From Candidatus Cloacimonadota bacterium (GTDB lineage Bacteria > Cloacimonadota > Cloacimonadia > Cloacimonadales > WRIO01), in NCBI GenBank assembly GCA_023230175.1, contig JALNXV010000172.1, positions 1-7,530 on the forward strand: 7,530 nucleotides of DNA. Direction: 5' to 3'. Both the position numbers and the translations under genes were made by a program. How positions within the stretch are numbered: position 1 is the stretch's first letter; every line of letters starts with the position of its first letter. Shown piece after piece: positions 1-6,607 of this stretch. The notes beneath the pieces are model-generated. The model did not search any database. It saw nothing but the letters and a program-made list of their open reading frames with translations, and was not told the DNA's origin.

Positions 1-2986
1 TAAGAGTTACATCTACTGGAATAATTTCATTTTCAATAGAACTCGCTTCTCCCGGATCTAAGGCAGGAACAAATTGTAACATTCCGTTATATGTATTTAA
101 TTTTCCTGTAAGTCCGGAAATACCATCACCAATGTTATATACTGTTTCAATTACAGCTGAGTTATCATCAATCATTACGCCAGCAGTCTCGTCTTGAACA
201 TACTTCTGATGTCTGTATGATTGAGTAAAGGTTAAGAAAACTTCATTAGTTAAAGAATAAACAGTTTGATTGTCTGCATTTTGTTGTCTTAATTCAAGCA
301 TATTTTGGACAAAAACCGGGAAAACATAATCAACAGTTATAACTAAACTTGGCAAATGATTTGGTGCATAAGCAATTGCTTTAAGAGTTGTTGTTTCAGA
401 AATCTCAAATTCTCCTGTATATAAAGTAGAATTATTATCAGGGTTACTACCATCTAAAGTGTAATATATTGAGGCACCTTCAGTAGAACAAGTAATCAAA
501 ACATTAAACGCTTCTAAACATATTCCGGCATTTGGACTAATAACAGGATCTGCTGTTAAATCAACATTAGAACCAACATATTCATGAGAGCCTAGATATT
601 CAAAAGTATCTTCAGGATAAACAATCCATTCAGAATCAGAGGCATTTGTTCCGGTTTGTGCAAACCAATCCAGATTTCCTCTATCAATAGTTGGTTTACG
701 GACTAAAGTATGATTAACAGTAGCACCTGTAGTTCCGGCAACTTCCCAAGAACTACCCGGGTCGGTTTGATATTCTCCAAAAACATCAATCAAGACATCG
801 TTAAAAAATAAGCCAATAGCATCATCACCGTTATAATAAGTTACGTTAGAAGTTGTATCTCCTACAGCTACAATATCTTCTGCAGAAGCTGAATTGTAAA
901 TCACATATACGTCTTGAGAGGTTAGAGTACCTTCAAGGGCGAGAGTATTGCCCCAATCATTACCGTTTGAACCTAATTTTACTGCATATCCTTCAAGATT
1001 TACATCATAATCAAAAGGATTAAATATTTCAATAGCTTTATTATTTGATGAACCTTCTATATATTCTGAAAAGAAAAGATTCATTTCATTAGGCTGTTCA
1101 ACTTGAATATCTTTACTTAAAATTACACCATTGTTACCAACCATAACGAGTTTACCGTCATTATATGAAAGGTCTCTAAGGCGAGTTGGGTTAAAAGTTA
1201 AGGAAGGAAATTCTTCATAATCCCAAGTCTCTCCTAAATCTTCTGATTTAAGAATTGCCCAATCAGTACCTTGATTTCCTGCAGTATTTGCATAAGCTGC
1301 AATCCAAAGAACACCATTATCATCTATGGTTATCTCACTTAAATCATCCAAAACTACACCTACATCAACCTGAGTCCAATCTGTTGCAGTTAAACCTCCA
1401 TTGATAGTTTTATATATTGAACCATTAGCTTGAACCAAAAATCCGGTATTTTCATCAATAAACAATATATCCATTATATGAGCTGAACCAATAGTAACAT
1501 TAGTCCAATTAGCACCTGAATCAATTGTTCTATATAGAGCTCCGCTTTTACCACCGGCAAAGCCTATAGCTTCATCAAAGAAATAACCGCTGTATAAGAC
1601 TTCTGTTGTTGCAATCCCGATACTGTTTGTTAAAGTCCAATTAGCACCTGAATCTATTGATTTTGCATTATTACTTCCACTTAAAGCATAAACTACGCCT
1701 TCTCCGGCAAAAACAATATCATAAATAGTTTTTGTTGTAGGGAAATCAGGTATCAATACTGAGTCCCAGTCATCGCCACCATTAATAGTTCTAAATACTC
1801 TACCTGATGTACCTCCGGTAACAAAACCGATATTTTCATCTAAAAATCTTGTTACTGCTAAAGTTGAGCTTTCTGCATTAGGTAAATCAATTTTATTTTT
1901 TACTCCGTCAATAACTTTATAAAATTCAAATTTATTACCGCTTACAAAATAAGTATTTTCATCTTTGACAGTTGCACTATAATAATCATAAGAAGGAGTC
2001 ACATTAGGATAATAGAATGTTTGACCTGAATCAGTTGATTTTAATACAGCTCCATAACTTGCTACAGCATATAAGTCACCATTTGTAGTAACACATACTC
2101 CTCTTACAGTATCGAAAAAGTTTAATACTCTAGTTGTTCCTGTAGTTGAGCCGGATAAAACTTCAAAAATAGTACCGCTGCCACCAACTCCTATAATATC
2201 TCCGTTATTTAAAATAACAGATTCATAACAATATTCAGTTGTATTTTCTCCGGTAAAAGTAATAAGATTAAATGTCATTCCATTATCAGTACTAATAGCC
2301 ATAGTACCGTTTTGACCTGAAATAACAAATATATTGTCTTTGTGTATCACTTTATTAAGATGATTATCAGTTGTTAATCCTGTTTGATATGAACTCCAAG
2401 TTACACCAAAATCTGTAGTTTTTAAAATAGTTCCACTGCCACCAACAGCAAAGCCAATACCATCTGCTCGAACATAAACGTGATTTAAGCTTGTTGTGGT
2501 ATTACTTGTTTGTTGTAACCAGGTTACGCCATGATCAGAGGAATACATAATTATTCCTGAGGCACCGGCAGCCCACATTTTACCATCACTTAGATAATGC
2601 ACAGAACTAATAGTCCCGGTACCAAATGCAGTAGAAACATCTGTTGGTTGACTCCATGTCTGACCACCATCAGTAGTAACCATAAAAAGTCCCGAGCGAG
2701 CCGCTAAAGCACCATGAGTTGCTGAAATAAAACTAACGTCTTCAACATGACGATAAATACCCGCTGTAGCATTAAATGCAGGGGTTTCAACAAAAGACCA
2801 AGTCTGTCCGTTATCAACTGATTTACCGACAGCACCGCTTGTTCCGGTTACCCAAATAGTATTTGCATCAGGACTAGTTACTGACAATAAATTAGCAGGG
2901 AAATTTGCTTGTGAAACTAAATCCCATTCAGCAAACAAGCTAAATGATAACAACATTACAAAAGATAGTAAAAAATACCTTTTCAT
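1..2986 (-). CDS. Large secreted multi-domain protein: Asp-box beta-propeller, lamin-tail, chitobiase-C-like and OB-like domains (3' end beyond window)
   Basis: The frame is open for 995 codons from ATG at 2986 to the left edge, so the C-terminus is missing. Residues 1-19 form a Sec signal peptide (MKRYF, hydrophobic run, cleavage after LFA-19), which implies export. Residues 20-630 carry about eleven Asp-box motifs (S/T-x-D/N-x-G-x-x-W/F), for example near 56-63, 104-111, 149-156, 190-197, 232-239, 317-324, 443-450, 487-494 and 581-588. These predict one or two BNR/Ycf48/sortilin-like beta-propellers. Residues 636-800 match a lamin-tail domain (FFSEYIEGSSNNKAIEI, then DAIGLF, then TLVRKP). 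Residues 813-889 resemble the chitobiase/hexosaminidase C-terminal fold (SIYYTLDGSNP, TTLKAIAY). Residues 895-995 resemble an OB-like extracellular domain (GVMIDDN, GDGISGLTGKL). The start is supported by AGAGG at 2993-2997, 6 nt upstream. No catalytic site is visible; a surface or adhesive role is inferred. A type IX sorting signal could lie in the missing C-terminus. Confidence 0.9.
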   Translation of the reverse strand, partial: MKRYFLLSFVMLLSFSLFAEWDLVSQANFPANLLSVTSPDANTIWVTGTSGAVGKSVDNGQTWSFVETPAFNATAGIYRHVEDVSFISATHGALAARSGLFMVTTDGGQTWSQPTDVSTAFGTGTISSVHYLSDGKMWAAGASGIIMYSSDHGVTWLQQTSNTTTSLNHVYVRADGIGFAVGGSGTILKTTDFGVTWSSYQTGLTTDNHLNKVIHKDNIFVISGQNGTMAISTDNGMTFNLITFTGENTTEYCYESVILNNGDIIGVGGSGTIFEVLSGSTTGTTRVLNFFDTVRGVCVTTNGDLYAVASYGAVLKSTDSGQTFYYPNVTPSYDYYSATVKDENTYFVSGNKFEFYKVIDGVKNKIDLPNAESSTLAVTRFLDENIGFVTGGTSGRVFRTINGGDDWDSVLIPDFPTTKTIYDIVFAGEGVVYALSGSNNAKSIDSGANWTLTNSIGIATTEVLYSGYFFDEAIGFAGGKSGALYRTIDSGANWTNVTIGSAHIMDILFIDENTGFLVQANGSIYKTINGGLTATDWTQVDVGVVLDDLSEITIDDNGVLWIAAYANTAGNQGTDWAILKSEDLGETWDYEEFPSLTFNPTRLRDLSYNDGKLVMVGNNGVILSKDIQVEQPNEMNLFFSEYIEGSSNNKAIEIFNPFDYDVNLEGYAVKLGSNGNDWGNTLALEGTLTSQDVYVIYNSASAEDIVAVGDTTSNVTYYNGDDAIGLFFNDVLIDVFGEYQTDPGSSWEVAGTTGATVNHTLVRKPTIDRGNLDWFAQTGTNASDSEWIVYPEDTFEYLGSHEYVGSNVDLTADPVISPNAGICLEAFNVLITCSTEGASIYYTLDGSNPDNNSTLYTGEFEISETTTLKAIAYAPNHLPSLVITVDYVFPVFVQNMLELRQQNADNQTVYSLTNEVFLTFTQSYRHQKYVQDETAGVMIDDNSAVIETVYNIGDGISGLTGKLNTYNGMLQFVPALDPGEASSIENEIIPVDVTL
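1502..1522. repeat. Copy 1 of a 21-nt exact repeat inside the propeller-coding region
   Basis: The 21 bases at 1502-1522 recur exactly at 1634-1654, 132 bp (44 codons) away and in the same frame. Both encode the SGANWT segment of neighbouring Asp-box repeats. Exact identity at the DNA level over this length suggests a fairly recent internal duplication or gene conversion between repeat units. Confidence 0.8.
1634..1654. repeat. Copy 2 of the 21-nt exact repeat inside the propeller-coding region
   Basis: It is identical to 1502-1522 and offset by exactly 44 codons. The flanking bases differ at both ends. A third protein-level SGANW or SGQT unit elsewhere in the gene does not share the full DNA identity. 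Confidence 0.8.
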
Positions 2987-3013
2987 ACATTTCCTCTCTT
3001 CCTTTTGATTTAA

Positions 3014-3032
3014 ATTTGATAAATTATCAAAT
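3014..3032. promoter_or_regulatory. Perfect 19-nt palindrome in the leader of the secreted-protein gene
   Basis: The arms ATTTGATAA and TTATCAAAT are perfectly complementary around a single central base at 3023. The site lies 27 nt upstream of the start codon at 2986 and downstream of the predicted transcript start near 3056. This geometry fits an operator for a dimeric regulator or a 5' leader hairpin. The sequence is pure AT apart from one G and one C, so chance is not excluded. No regulator is identified. Confidence 0.4.
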
Positions 3033-3062
3033 ATTTTCACTCTATAAGTATCTATAATAACC

Positions 3063-3090
3063 ATAATACATATTTTAAAAAAAAATGCAA
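3063..3090 (-). promoter_or_regulatory. Candidate sigma70-type promoter of the secreted-protein gene
   Basis: On the minus strand TTGCAT (3090-3085) is followed after 16 nt by TATTAT (3068-3063). This predicts a transcript start near 3056 and a leader of about 70 nt. The spacer is AT-rich, so alternative -10 boxes exist nearby. Support comes from the three sequence words just upstream (3103-3132) that also precede the kinase promoter. Confidence 0.45.
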
Positions 3091-3102
3091 GAAAAAAATA
3101 TT

Positions 3103-3132
3103 TTTTTTAAATAGTTATTCATATCGCTTACT
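3103..3132 (-). promoter_or_regulatory. Upstream element, copy 2 (ahead of the secreted-protein promoter)
   Basis: Read on the minus strand, AGTAAG (3132-3127), TATGAATA (3123-3116) and ATTTAAAAAA (3112-3103) occur in this order, 12 nt before the proposed -35. The same three words in the same order precede the kinase promoter at 6041-6070. It may be a regulator site plus an A-tract UP-like element; that function is inferred. Confidence 0.35.
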
Positions 3133-3140
3133 TTATCAAT

Positions 3141-3159
3141 AAATTAGATTTACTAATTT
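3141..3159 (-). terminator. Weak AT-only hairpin just after the kinase stop codon
   Basis: AAATTAG and CTAATTT form a perfect 7-bp stem with a 5-nt loop, beginning 7 nt after the kinase stop. There is no U-tract directly after the stem on the minus strand; a T-rich run appears only about 40 nt later (3092-3098). It could stabilise the mRNA 3' end or be a weak terminator. An AT-only stem of this size can arise by chance. Confidence 0.2.
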
Positions 3160-3166
3160 GAACATA

Positions 3167-5983
3167 TTAATCACTTTTTATTAAATACTTATGTATCAAT
3201 AAACTCAACTCACTCATTTCAAAAGGCTTAGGTAAGTTATCCGTAAATCCGTAATCTTGAGGATTAATTACTGCCGGATCGCCTGTATAACCACTGGCAA
3301 CAAAAACCGGAATATCTTGATTGATTTTTCTTATTTCCTGAATAGTATCTTTACCTCCCAAACTTCCCGGTATGGTTAAGTCTAATATTATTGCATCAAT
3401 TTCGTCATTCTTTTCATTTAAGGATTTAAAAATATCTAACATCTCATATCCATTAGTAGTTAAAATTACTTTATAACCTAAAGCTTCAAGCATATACTTA
3501 TATGTATCTCTGACAAGTTCTTCGTCATCCATCACAATTATTTTACCCGAACCAAGCTGATAAACATTACCTGAATATTCTTCTTCAATAACTTGCTTTT
3601 CAGATGCAGGCAAATAAATAGTCATCAAAGTATAGACATCAAGTTCAGACTCAGCAAAAATATAACCATTATGTTTATTAATAATTGAATGGCTTATTGA
3701 TAATCCAAGTCCATGCCTTTTTAATTTAGTAGTAAAGAATGGATCAAAAATATTGTTAATTATATTTTTAGGAATCCCTTTACCATAATCCTTAATTTTA
3801 ACTCTCAAATAATCACCCGGTTTTATTCTATTAATATTTTTATCATCAATAGATATATTTTCAACGATAACATCAATAACTCCAGCCGAAGGCATAGCTT
3901 GAATTGAATTAAGTATCACATTATCAATTACCTGAGTTATTTGACCTTTGTCAATATCTACAAGGTAAGGTTCAGTTTGAAGGAAATAATTAACATTAAT
4001 ATCAGTTTCGCTTACAGCAAAACTTATTGAATCTTGTAAAAATTCTACAAAGTTAACTGTTTCTTTTATAGGTACACCCCCCTCAGAAAATGTAATTAAC
4101 TGTTGAGTTAAGGATTTAGCTCTTTTAATAGAAGTTGATGCTTGACTTAAAAAATATGATACTTTTTCATTATCTGTTTGTAAAACTGCCAATTCTATAA
4201 AACCATAAATACTTGCCAGAAGATTATTAAAATCATGTGCGATTCCTCCTGCCAAAATACCTATAGACTCAATTTTTTGAGTATTATGAACAACTTGCAA
4301 AAGCCTTTGTTTTTCTGTTATATCTCTAAAAACTAATATAGCTCCTATGACTTCATTTTGATTATTTTTTATAGGAGCAGAAATATCTGATACAATCATT
4401 TCTCTATTATCTTTACTAATTAAGATTGTATTATTAGATAATTCTCCAATTTTCTTAGTCTTTAATGCAATTTCTACAGGATTAGCTTTTTTATTCCCTT
4501 CATCATCATCTTTAATAATAAATACTTCTTCTACGGGGATATGTTGTGCTTCTTCATTTAACCAGCCGGTTAATTGTTCAGCTATTGGATTCATAGAAAT
4601 AATATTACCTGCTACATCAGTAGTTATAACTCCATCTCCGATACTTTTTAATGTTACAGCCAATCTTTCCTTTTCAGTATTCAAAATATTCTGATAATTT
4701 TCTTTAACTTGTATCTCATTTTTAAGATTGATAAATGCTGATTGTAGTTGATCACTCATCTTATCAAATTCATAAGCTAAACTATTTATTTCTAAAAGCC
4801 AACTATTAGTATTAACTTTAATCCATTTACCGGAAATTATTTGTTTAGTATTTTCTGATAAATTTTTAATTGGCTTTGCTATATGACCTGAAAGATAAAC
4901 AGCAATAAATATTGATAGTAATAAAAAAATAAAAATAATTAAAAGTGTATTGATATTGCTTCTGGAAATCTCTGCCATAAAATCTTTTTTAGGAATTACT
5001 GTAAGAATCAGCCAGTCAATTTTCTCATAAGGGCTAAATGAAGTTATTAATAAATAATGTGTTTCACTTTTATATTCAAAAACTTTAGTCATAGCACCAT
5101 TAATCTTAAAATCACTATGTAAATATTCAGAAGATATTTCAGCAATTTTCTTTAATAAATGAGATTCGGTATTAAAGATACTACTTCTTGTATAACTTTC
5201 TGTATTTTCATCTTTAGTAAATAGGCTTATATCTTTAGAGCCTGCAATAAGTTTTCCTGATCTTTCAATAATAAAACTTTCTCCTGACTTACCAATATCT
5301 AAACTTTTTAAATATTTACTGATATATGATAAAAATAAATCTGTGGACATCACTCCTAATAGTTCTTTTTTCTCATTATAAACCGGATATGAAGATGATA
5401 TCGCAATATCTTGTCCGGTAAACAAAACATAAATATCACTCCAAAACAAATCTTTCGTTTCAATTGCACCGATAAACCAAGGTCTTGTTCGTGCATCAAA
5501 ATTAGGTGATTGAGAAATTAGTTCTACTCGATTACCTAGATCATCAATTTTATACTTCGCAAAGTTACCCTTTGAAAAATTATCGGTAATGATATGATAT
5601 AAAGATTCTCCATTATTTTCTCTACCGGCATTTGCAATCCCACCTTTAATATTACCAAAATAAACACTATTTACATTTGGATAGATTTTGATTTGGTCTG
5701 TAAAATGTTTTACAAATTGTTCTTGTTTATTGATATCTAACAACTCATTTTTTAAGTTATTTGCATTGCTTTTATTAATAACAACCGGGCATCTAAAATA
5801 GGCATTTAATTCCGTTTCAATTCGTTTATTGATCTCAACTTTAAGATCATATACAATTTTATTAATTGCTTTTGTACTATTCAAATATGATAAAAATAGG
5901 ACGCCAATCCCAACAAATAAAATTTGAACAACAAAAGTACTAAGAATTACAGTTTTTATCGGTAATTTAAATTTTATCTTCAT
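3167..5983 (-). CDS. Hybrid sensor histidine kinase: dCache-HAMP-PAS-HisKA-HATPase-receiver
   Basis: This is a 938-residue inner-membrane sensor kinase. Transmembrane helices at about 8-32 and 344-366 flank an extracytoplasmic dCache-type ligand domain (DARTRPWF at 163-170; LLGVMSTD near 208-215). A HAMP and coiled-coil stretch covers about 366-440 and a PAS domain about 439-561. HisKA has the phospho-acceptor His583 in GGIAHDFNN. The ATPase domain shows an N-box (DNVILN, 687-692), a G1 box (DYGKG, 732-736), an F-box (FDPFFTTK, 746-753) and GLGL (758-761). The C-terminal receiver (about 813-938) has acidic D819/D820, phospho-acceptor Asp868, Ser897 and Lys919. No DNA-binding or other output domain is fused and no separate response regulator is in the window, so the phosphorelay partner is unknown. 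The start at 5983 is chosen because AGGAG sits 5 nt upstream; an in-frame GTG at 5998 lies upstream of that SD and almost at the predicted transcript start. The ligand cannot be read from sequence. Confidence 0.95.
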   Translation of the reverse strand: MKIKFKLPIKTVILSTFVVQILFVGIGVLFLSYLNSTKAINKIVYDLKVEINKRIETELNAYFRCPVVINKSNANNLKNELLDINKQEQFVKHFTDQIKIYPNVNSVYFGNIKGGIANAGRENNGESLYHIITDNFSKGNFAKYKIDDLGNRVELISQSPNFDARTRPWFIGAIETKDLFWSDIYVLFTGQDIAISSSYPVYNEKKELLGVMSTDLFLSYISKYLKSLDIGKSGESFIIERSGKLIAGSKDISLFTKDENTESYTRSSIFNTESHLLKKIAEISSEYLHSDFKINGAMTKVFEYKSETHYLLITSFSPYEKIDWLILTVIPKKDFMAEISRSNINTLLIIFIFLLLSIFIAVYLSGHIAKPIKNLSENTKQIISGKWIKVNTNSWLLEINSLAYEFDKMSDQLQSAFINLKNEIQVKENYQNILNTEKERLAVTLKSIGDGVITTDVAGNIISMNPIAEQLTGWLNEEAQHIPVEEVFIIKDDDEGNKKANPVEIALKTKKIGELSNNTILISKDNREMIVSDISAPIKNNQNEVIGAILVFRDITEKQRLLQVVHNTQKIESIGILAGGIAHDFNNLLASIYGFIELAVLQTDNEKVSYFLSQASTSIKRAKSLTQQLITFSEGGVPIKETVNFVEFLQDSISFAVSETDINVNYFLQTEPYLVDIDKGQITQVIDNVILNSIQAMPSAGVIDVIVENISIDDKNINRIKPGDYLRVKIKDYGKGIPKNIINNIFDPFFTTKLKRHGLGLSISHSIINKHNGYIFAESELDVYTLMTIYLPASEKQVIEEEYSGNVYQLGSGKIIVMDDEELVRDTYKYMLEALGYKVILTTNGYEMLDIFKSLNEKNDEIDAIILDLTIPGSLGGKDTIQEIRKINQDIPVFVASGYTGDPAVINPQDYGFTDNLPKPFEMSELSLLIHKYLIKSD

Positions 5984-5988
5984 ATAAT

Positions 5989-5993
5989 CTCCT
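5989..5993 (-). promoter_or_regulatory. Ribosome binding site that fixes the kinase start at 5983
   Basis: AGGAG lies 5 nt before ATG at 5983. The alternative GTG five codons upstream (5998) would place this SD inside the coding region and has no SD of its own. Confidence 0.8.
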
Positions 5994-6005
5994 GTCACTT
6001 AAAAT

Positions 6006-6034
6006 AGTATATATTTTTTTTATAACATAGTCAA
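6006..6034 (-). promoter_or_regulatory. Sigma70-type promoter of the hybrid kinase gene
   Basis: On the minus strand TTGACT (6034-6029) and TATACT (6011-6006) are separated by exactly 17 nt, each with a single departure from the consensus. The predicted transcript start is near 5999, giving a leader of about 16 nt that just includes the SD. This is one of the best promoter matches in the window. Confidence 0.75.
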
Positions 6035-6040
6035 GAGTTA

Positions 6041-6070
6041 TTTTTTAAATATTCATACACATAACTTACT
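6041..6070 (-). promoter_or_regulatory. Upstream element, copy 1 (ahead of the kinase promoter)
   Basis: Read on the minus strand, AGTAAG (6070-6065), TATGAATA (6057-6050) and ATTTAAAAAA (6050-6041) precede the -35 box by 6 nt. The last two words overlap by one base here, whereas they are 3 nt apart in the copy at 3103-3132. Common control of the two minus-strand genes is inferred. Confidence 0.35.
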
Positions 6071-6073
6071 AGC

Positions 6074-6107
6074 GACCTCCAAGATGGAAAAAAGCATCCT
6101 GGAGGTC
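6074..6107. repeat. Strong 13-bp GC-rich hairpin, possible dispersed palindromic repeat or terminator
   Basis: The arms GACCTCCAAGATG (6074-6086) and CATCCTGGAGGTC (6095-6107) pair at 12 of 13 positions across an 8-nt loop, GAAAAAAG. The one mismatch (A-C) becomes a G-U pair if the minus strand is transcribed, so the RNA fold is slightly better on that strand. It is much richer in GC than its surroundings. It lies upstream of the kinase promoter and far from pyrR, so it terminates no gene seen here. It could be a dispersed REP-like palindrome or the remnant of a terminator. Confidence 0.6.
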
Positions 6108-6377
6108 TCCTGCCTTTTAATAGAATTTTGTTTACTCAAAAACCGGTTAACATACTAATCATCAAATAAATAATCAATTATCTATTTCAACATTCTATTT
6201 ATATCCATAAATCAATTTTTAAATTCACACAATAATTATGAAAAAACTGATTAAGTTATTTTTTTATTGTTTATGACAATATTTTTAAACAAAATACTTC
6301 TTAAACTCTCCATCTACAATATATCGCTATAATCCTCTATTAAACAATTAATTAACATACTCACCATAATAATTAAT
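6108..6377. other. AT-rich intergenic stretch with no supported gene
   Basis: This stretch is full of stop codons on both strands. The only start-like open frames are trivial: a 12-codon frame at 6238 on the plus strand and 17 codons near the right end on the minus strand. No tRNA-like or other structured RNA signal stands out. It separates the hairpin at 6074-6107 from the palindromic element at 6378-6512. Confidence 0.6.
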
Positions 6378-6407
6378 GAGACTGTTGAAATAATTTCAAT
6401 TATAATT

Positions 6408-6428
6408 CTACAAGCTTCCAGCTTGTAG
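6408..6428. repeat. Perfect 8-bp inverted repeat inside the candidate element
   Basis: CTACAAGC (6408-6415) and GCTTGTAG (6421-6428) are perfectly complementary across the loop TTCCA. The stem is more GC-rich than its flanks. No U-tract suitable for a terminator follows on either strand, so a structural role within the repeat element is more likely. Confidence 0.6.
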
Positions 6429-6468
6429 TTTCATAAAATATTGAATACCTATCATTTAAGGTTTTTTA

Positions 6469-6490
6469 GTGCAAGCAAGGATGCTCACAC
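6469..6490. repeat. Imperfect hairpin inside the candidate element
   Basis: GTGCAAGCA (6469-6477) and TGCTCACAC (6482-6490) pair at 7 of 9 positions around the loop AGGA. Together with the stem at 6408-6428 it gives the element a two-hairpin layout between its terminal repeats. Confidence 0.4.
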
Positions 6491-6547
6491 AACAACATTA
6501 TTAAACAGCCTTTTAATATTTACAATTTGAAAAATTCATAAATATCA

Positions 6548-6576
6548 TTGACAAATTTATTAGTAGATAATATTTT
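6548..6576 (+). promoter_or_regulatory. Sigma70-type promoter of the pyrR-pyrF operon
   Basis: A perfect TTGACA (6548-6553) is followed after 17 nt by TATTTT (6571-6576). The predicted transcript start is near 6583, about 25 nt before the pyrR ATG. The TTG that could be read as an upstream start codon at 6548 is therefore part of the -35 box. The promoter lies 36 nt to the right of the candidate mobile element. Confidence 0.7.
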
Positions 6577-6607
6577 AACTTGTAATAAAATTAAAATTGG
6601 AGGCATT

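Larger units (their letters stand above)
6378..6512. mobile_element. Candidate MITE-like or palindromic repeat element of about 135 bp
   Basis: The ends are imperfect inverted repeats: left GACTGTTGAAATAAT (6380-6394) against the reverse complement of the right end, GGCTGTTTAATAAT. They differ by one base in the first eight positions and by a one-base gap plus minor changes further in. TTAAT occurs directly outside both ends (6373-6377 and 6513-6517), as a 5-bp target duplication would. Inside are a perfect 8-bp stem with a 5-nt loop (6408-6428) and an imperfect stem (6469-6490). There is no coding capacity, so it would have to be moved by a transposase encoded elsewhere. The AT-rich background makes the TTAAT pair weak evidence alone. 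Confidence 0.45.

Noticed and set aside
3092..3108. A7-TA-T8 run as a rho-independent terminator of the kinase gene
   Set aside because: It is a homopolymer stem of only A and T with almost no loop, and it sits between the shared upstream element and the next promoter. It fits an A-tract better than a terminator.
5984..5998. GTG at 5998 as the kinase start
   Set aside because: It lies almost at the predicted transcript start, has no SD, and the AGGAG for ATG at 5983 would fall inside the coding region.
6140..6147. AACCGGTT palindrome as a regulatory site
   Set aside because: Eight bases with no nearby promoter or second copy; expected by chance.
6238..6276. Tiny plus-strand frame beginning MKKLIKLFFYCL
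   Set aside because: It looks like the start of a lipoprotein signal peptide but stops after 12 codons, has no SD, and no continuation is visible in other frames.
6385..6399. TTGAAATAATTTCAA palindrome as a separate operator
   Set aside because: It overlaps the left terminal repeat of the candidate mobile element and is almost all AT; it is more simply part of that element's end.
6548..6607. TTG at 6548 as the pyrR start, adding 20 residues
   Set aside because: The TTG is the first half of a perfect TTGACA -35 box, has no SD, and the added residues do not resemble PyrR. ATG at 6608 has GGAGG and gives the normal length.
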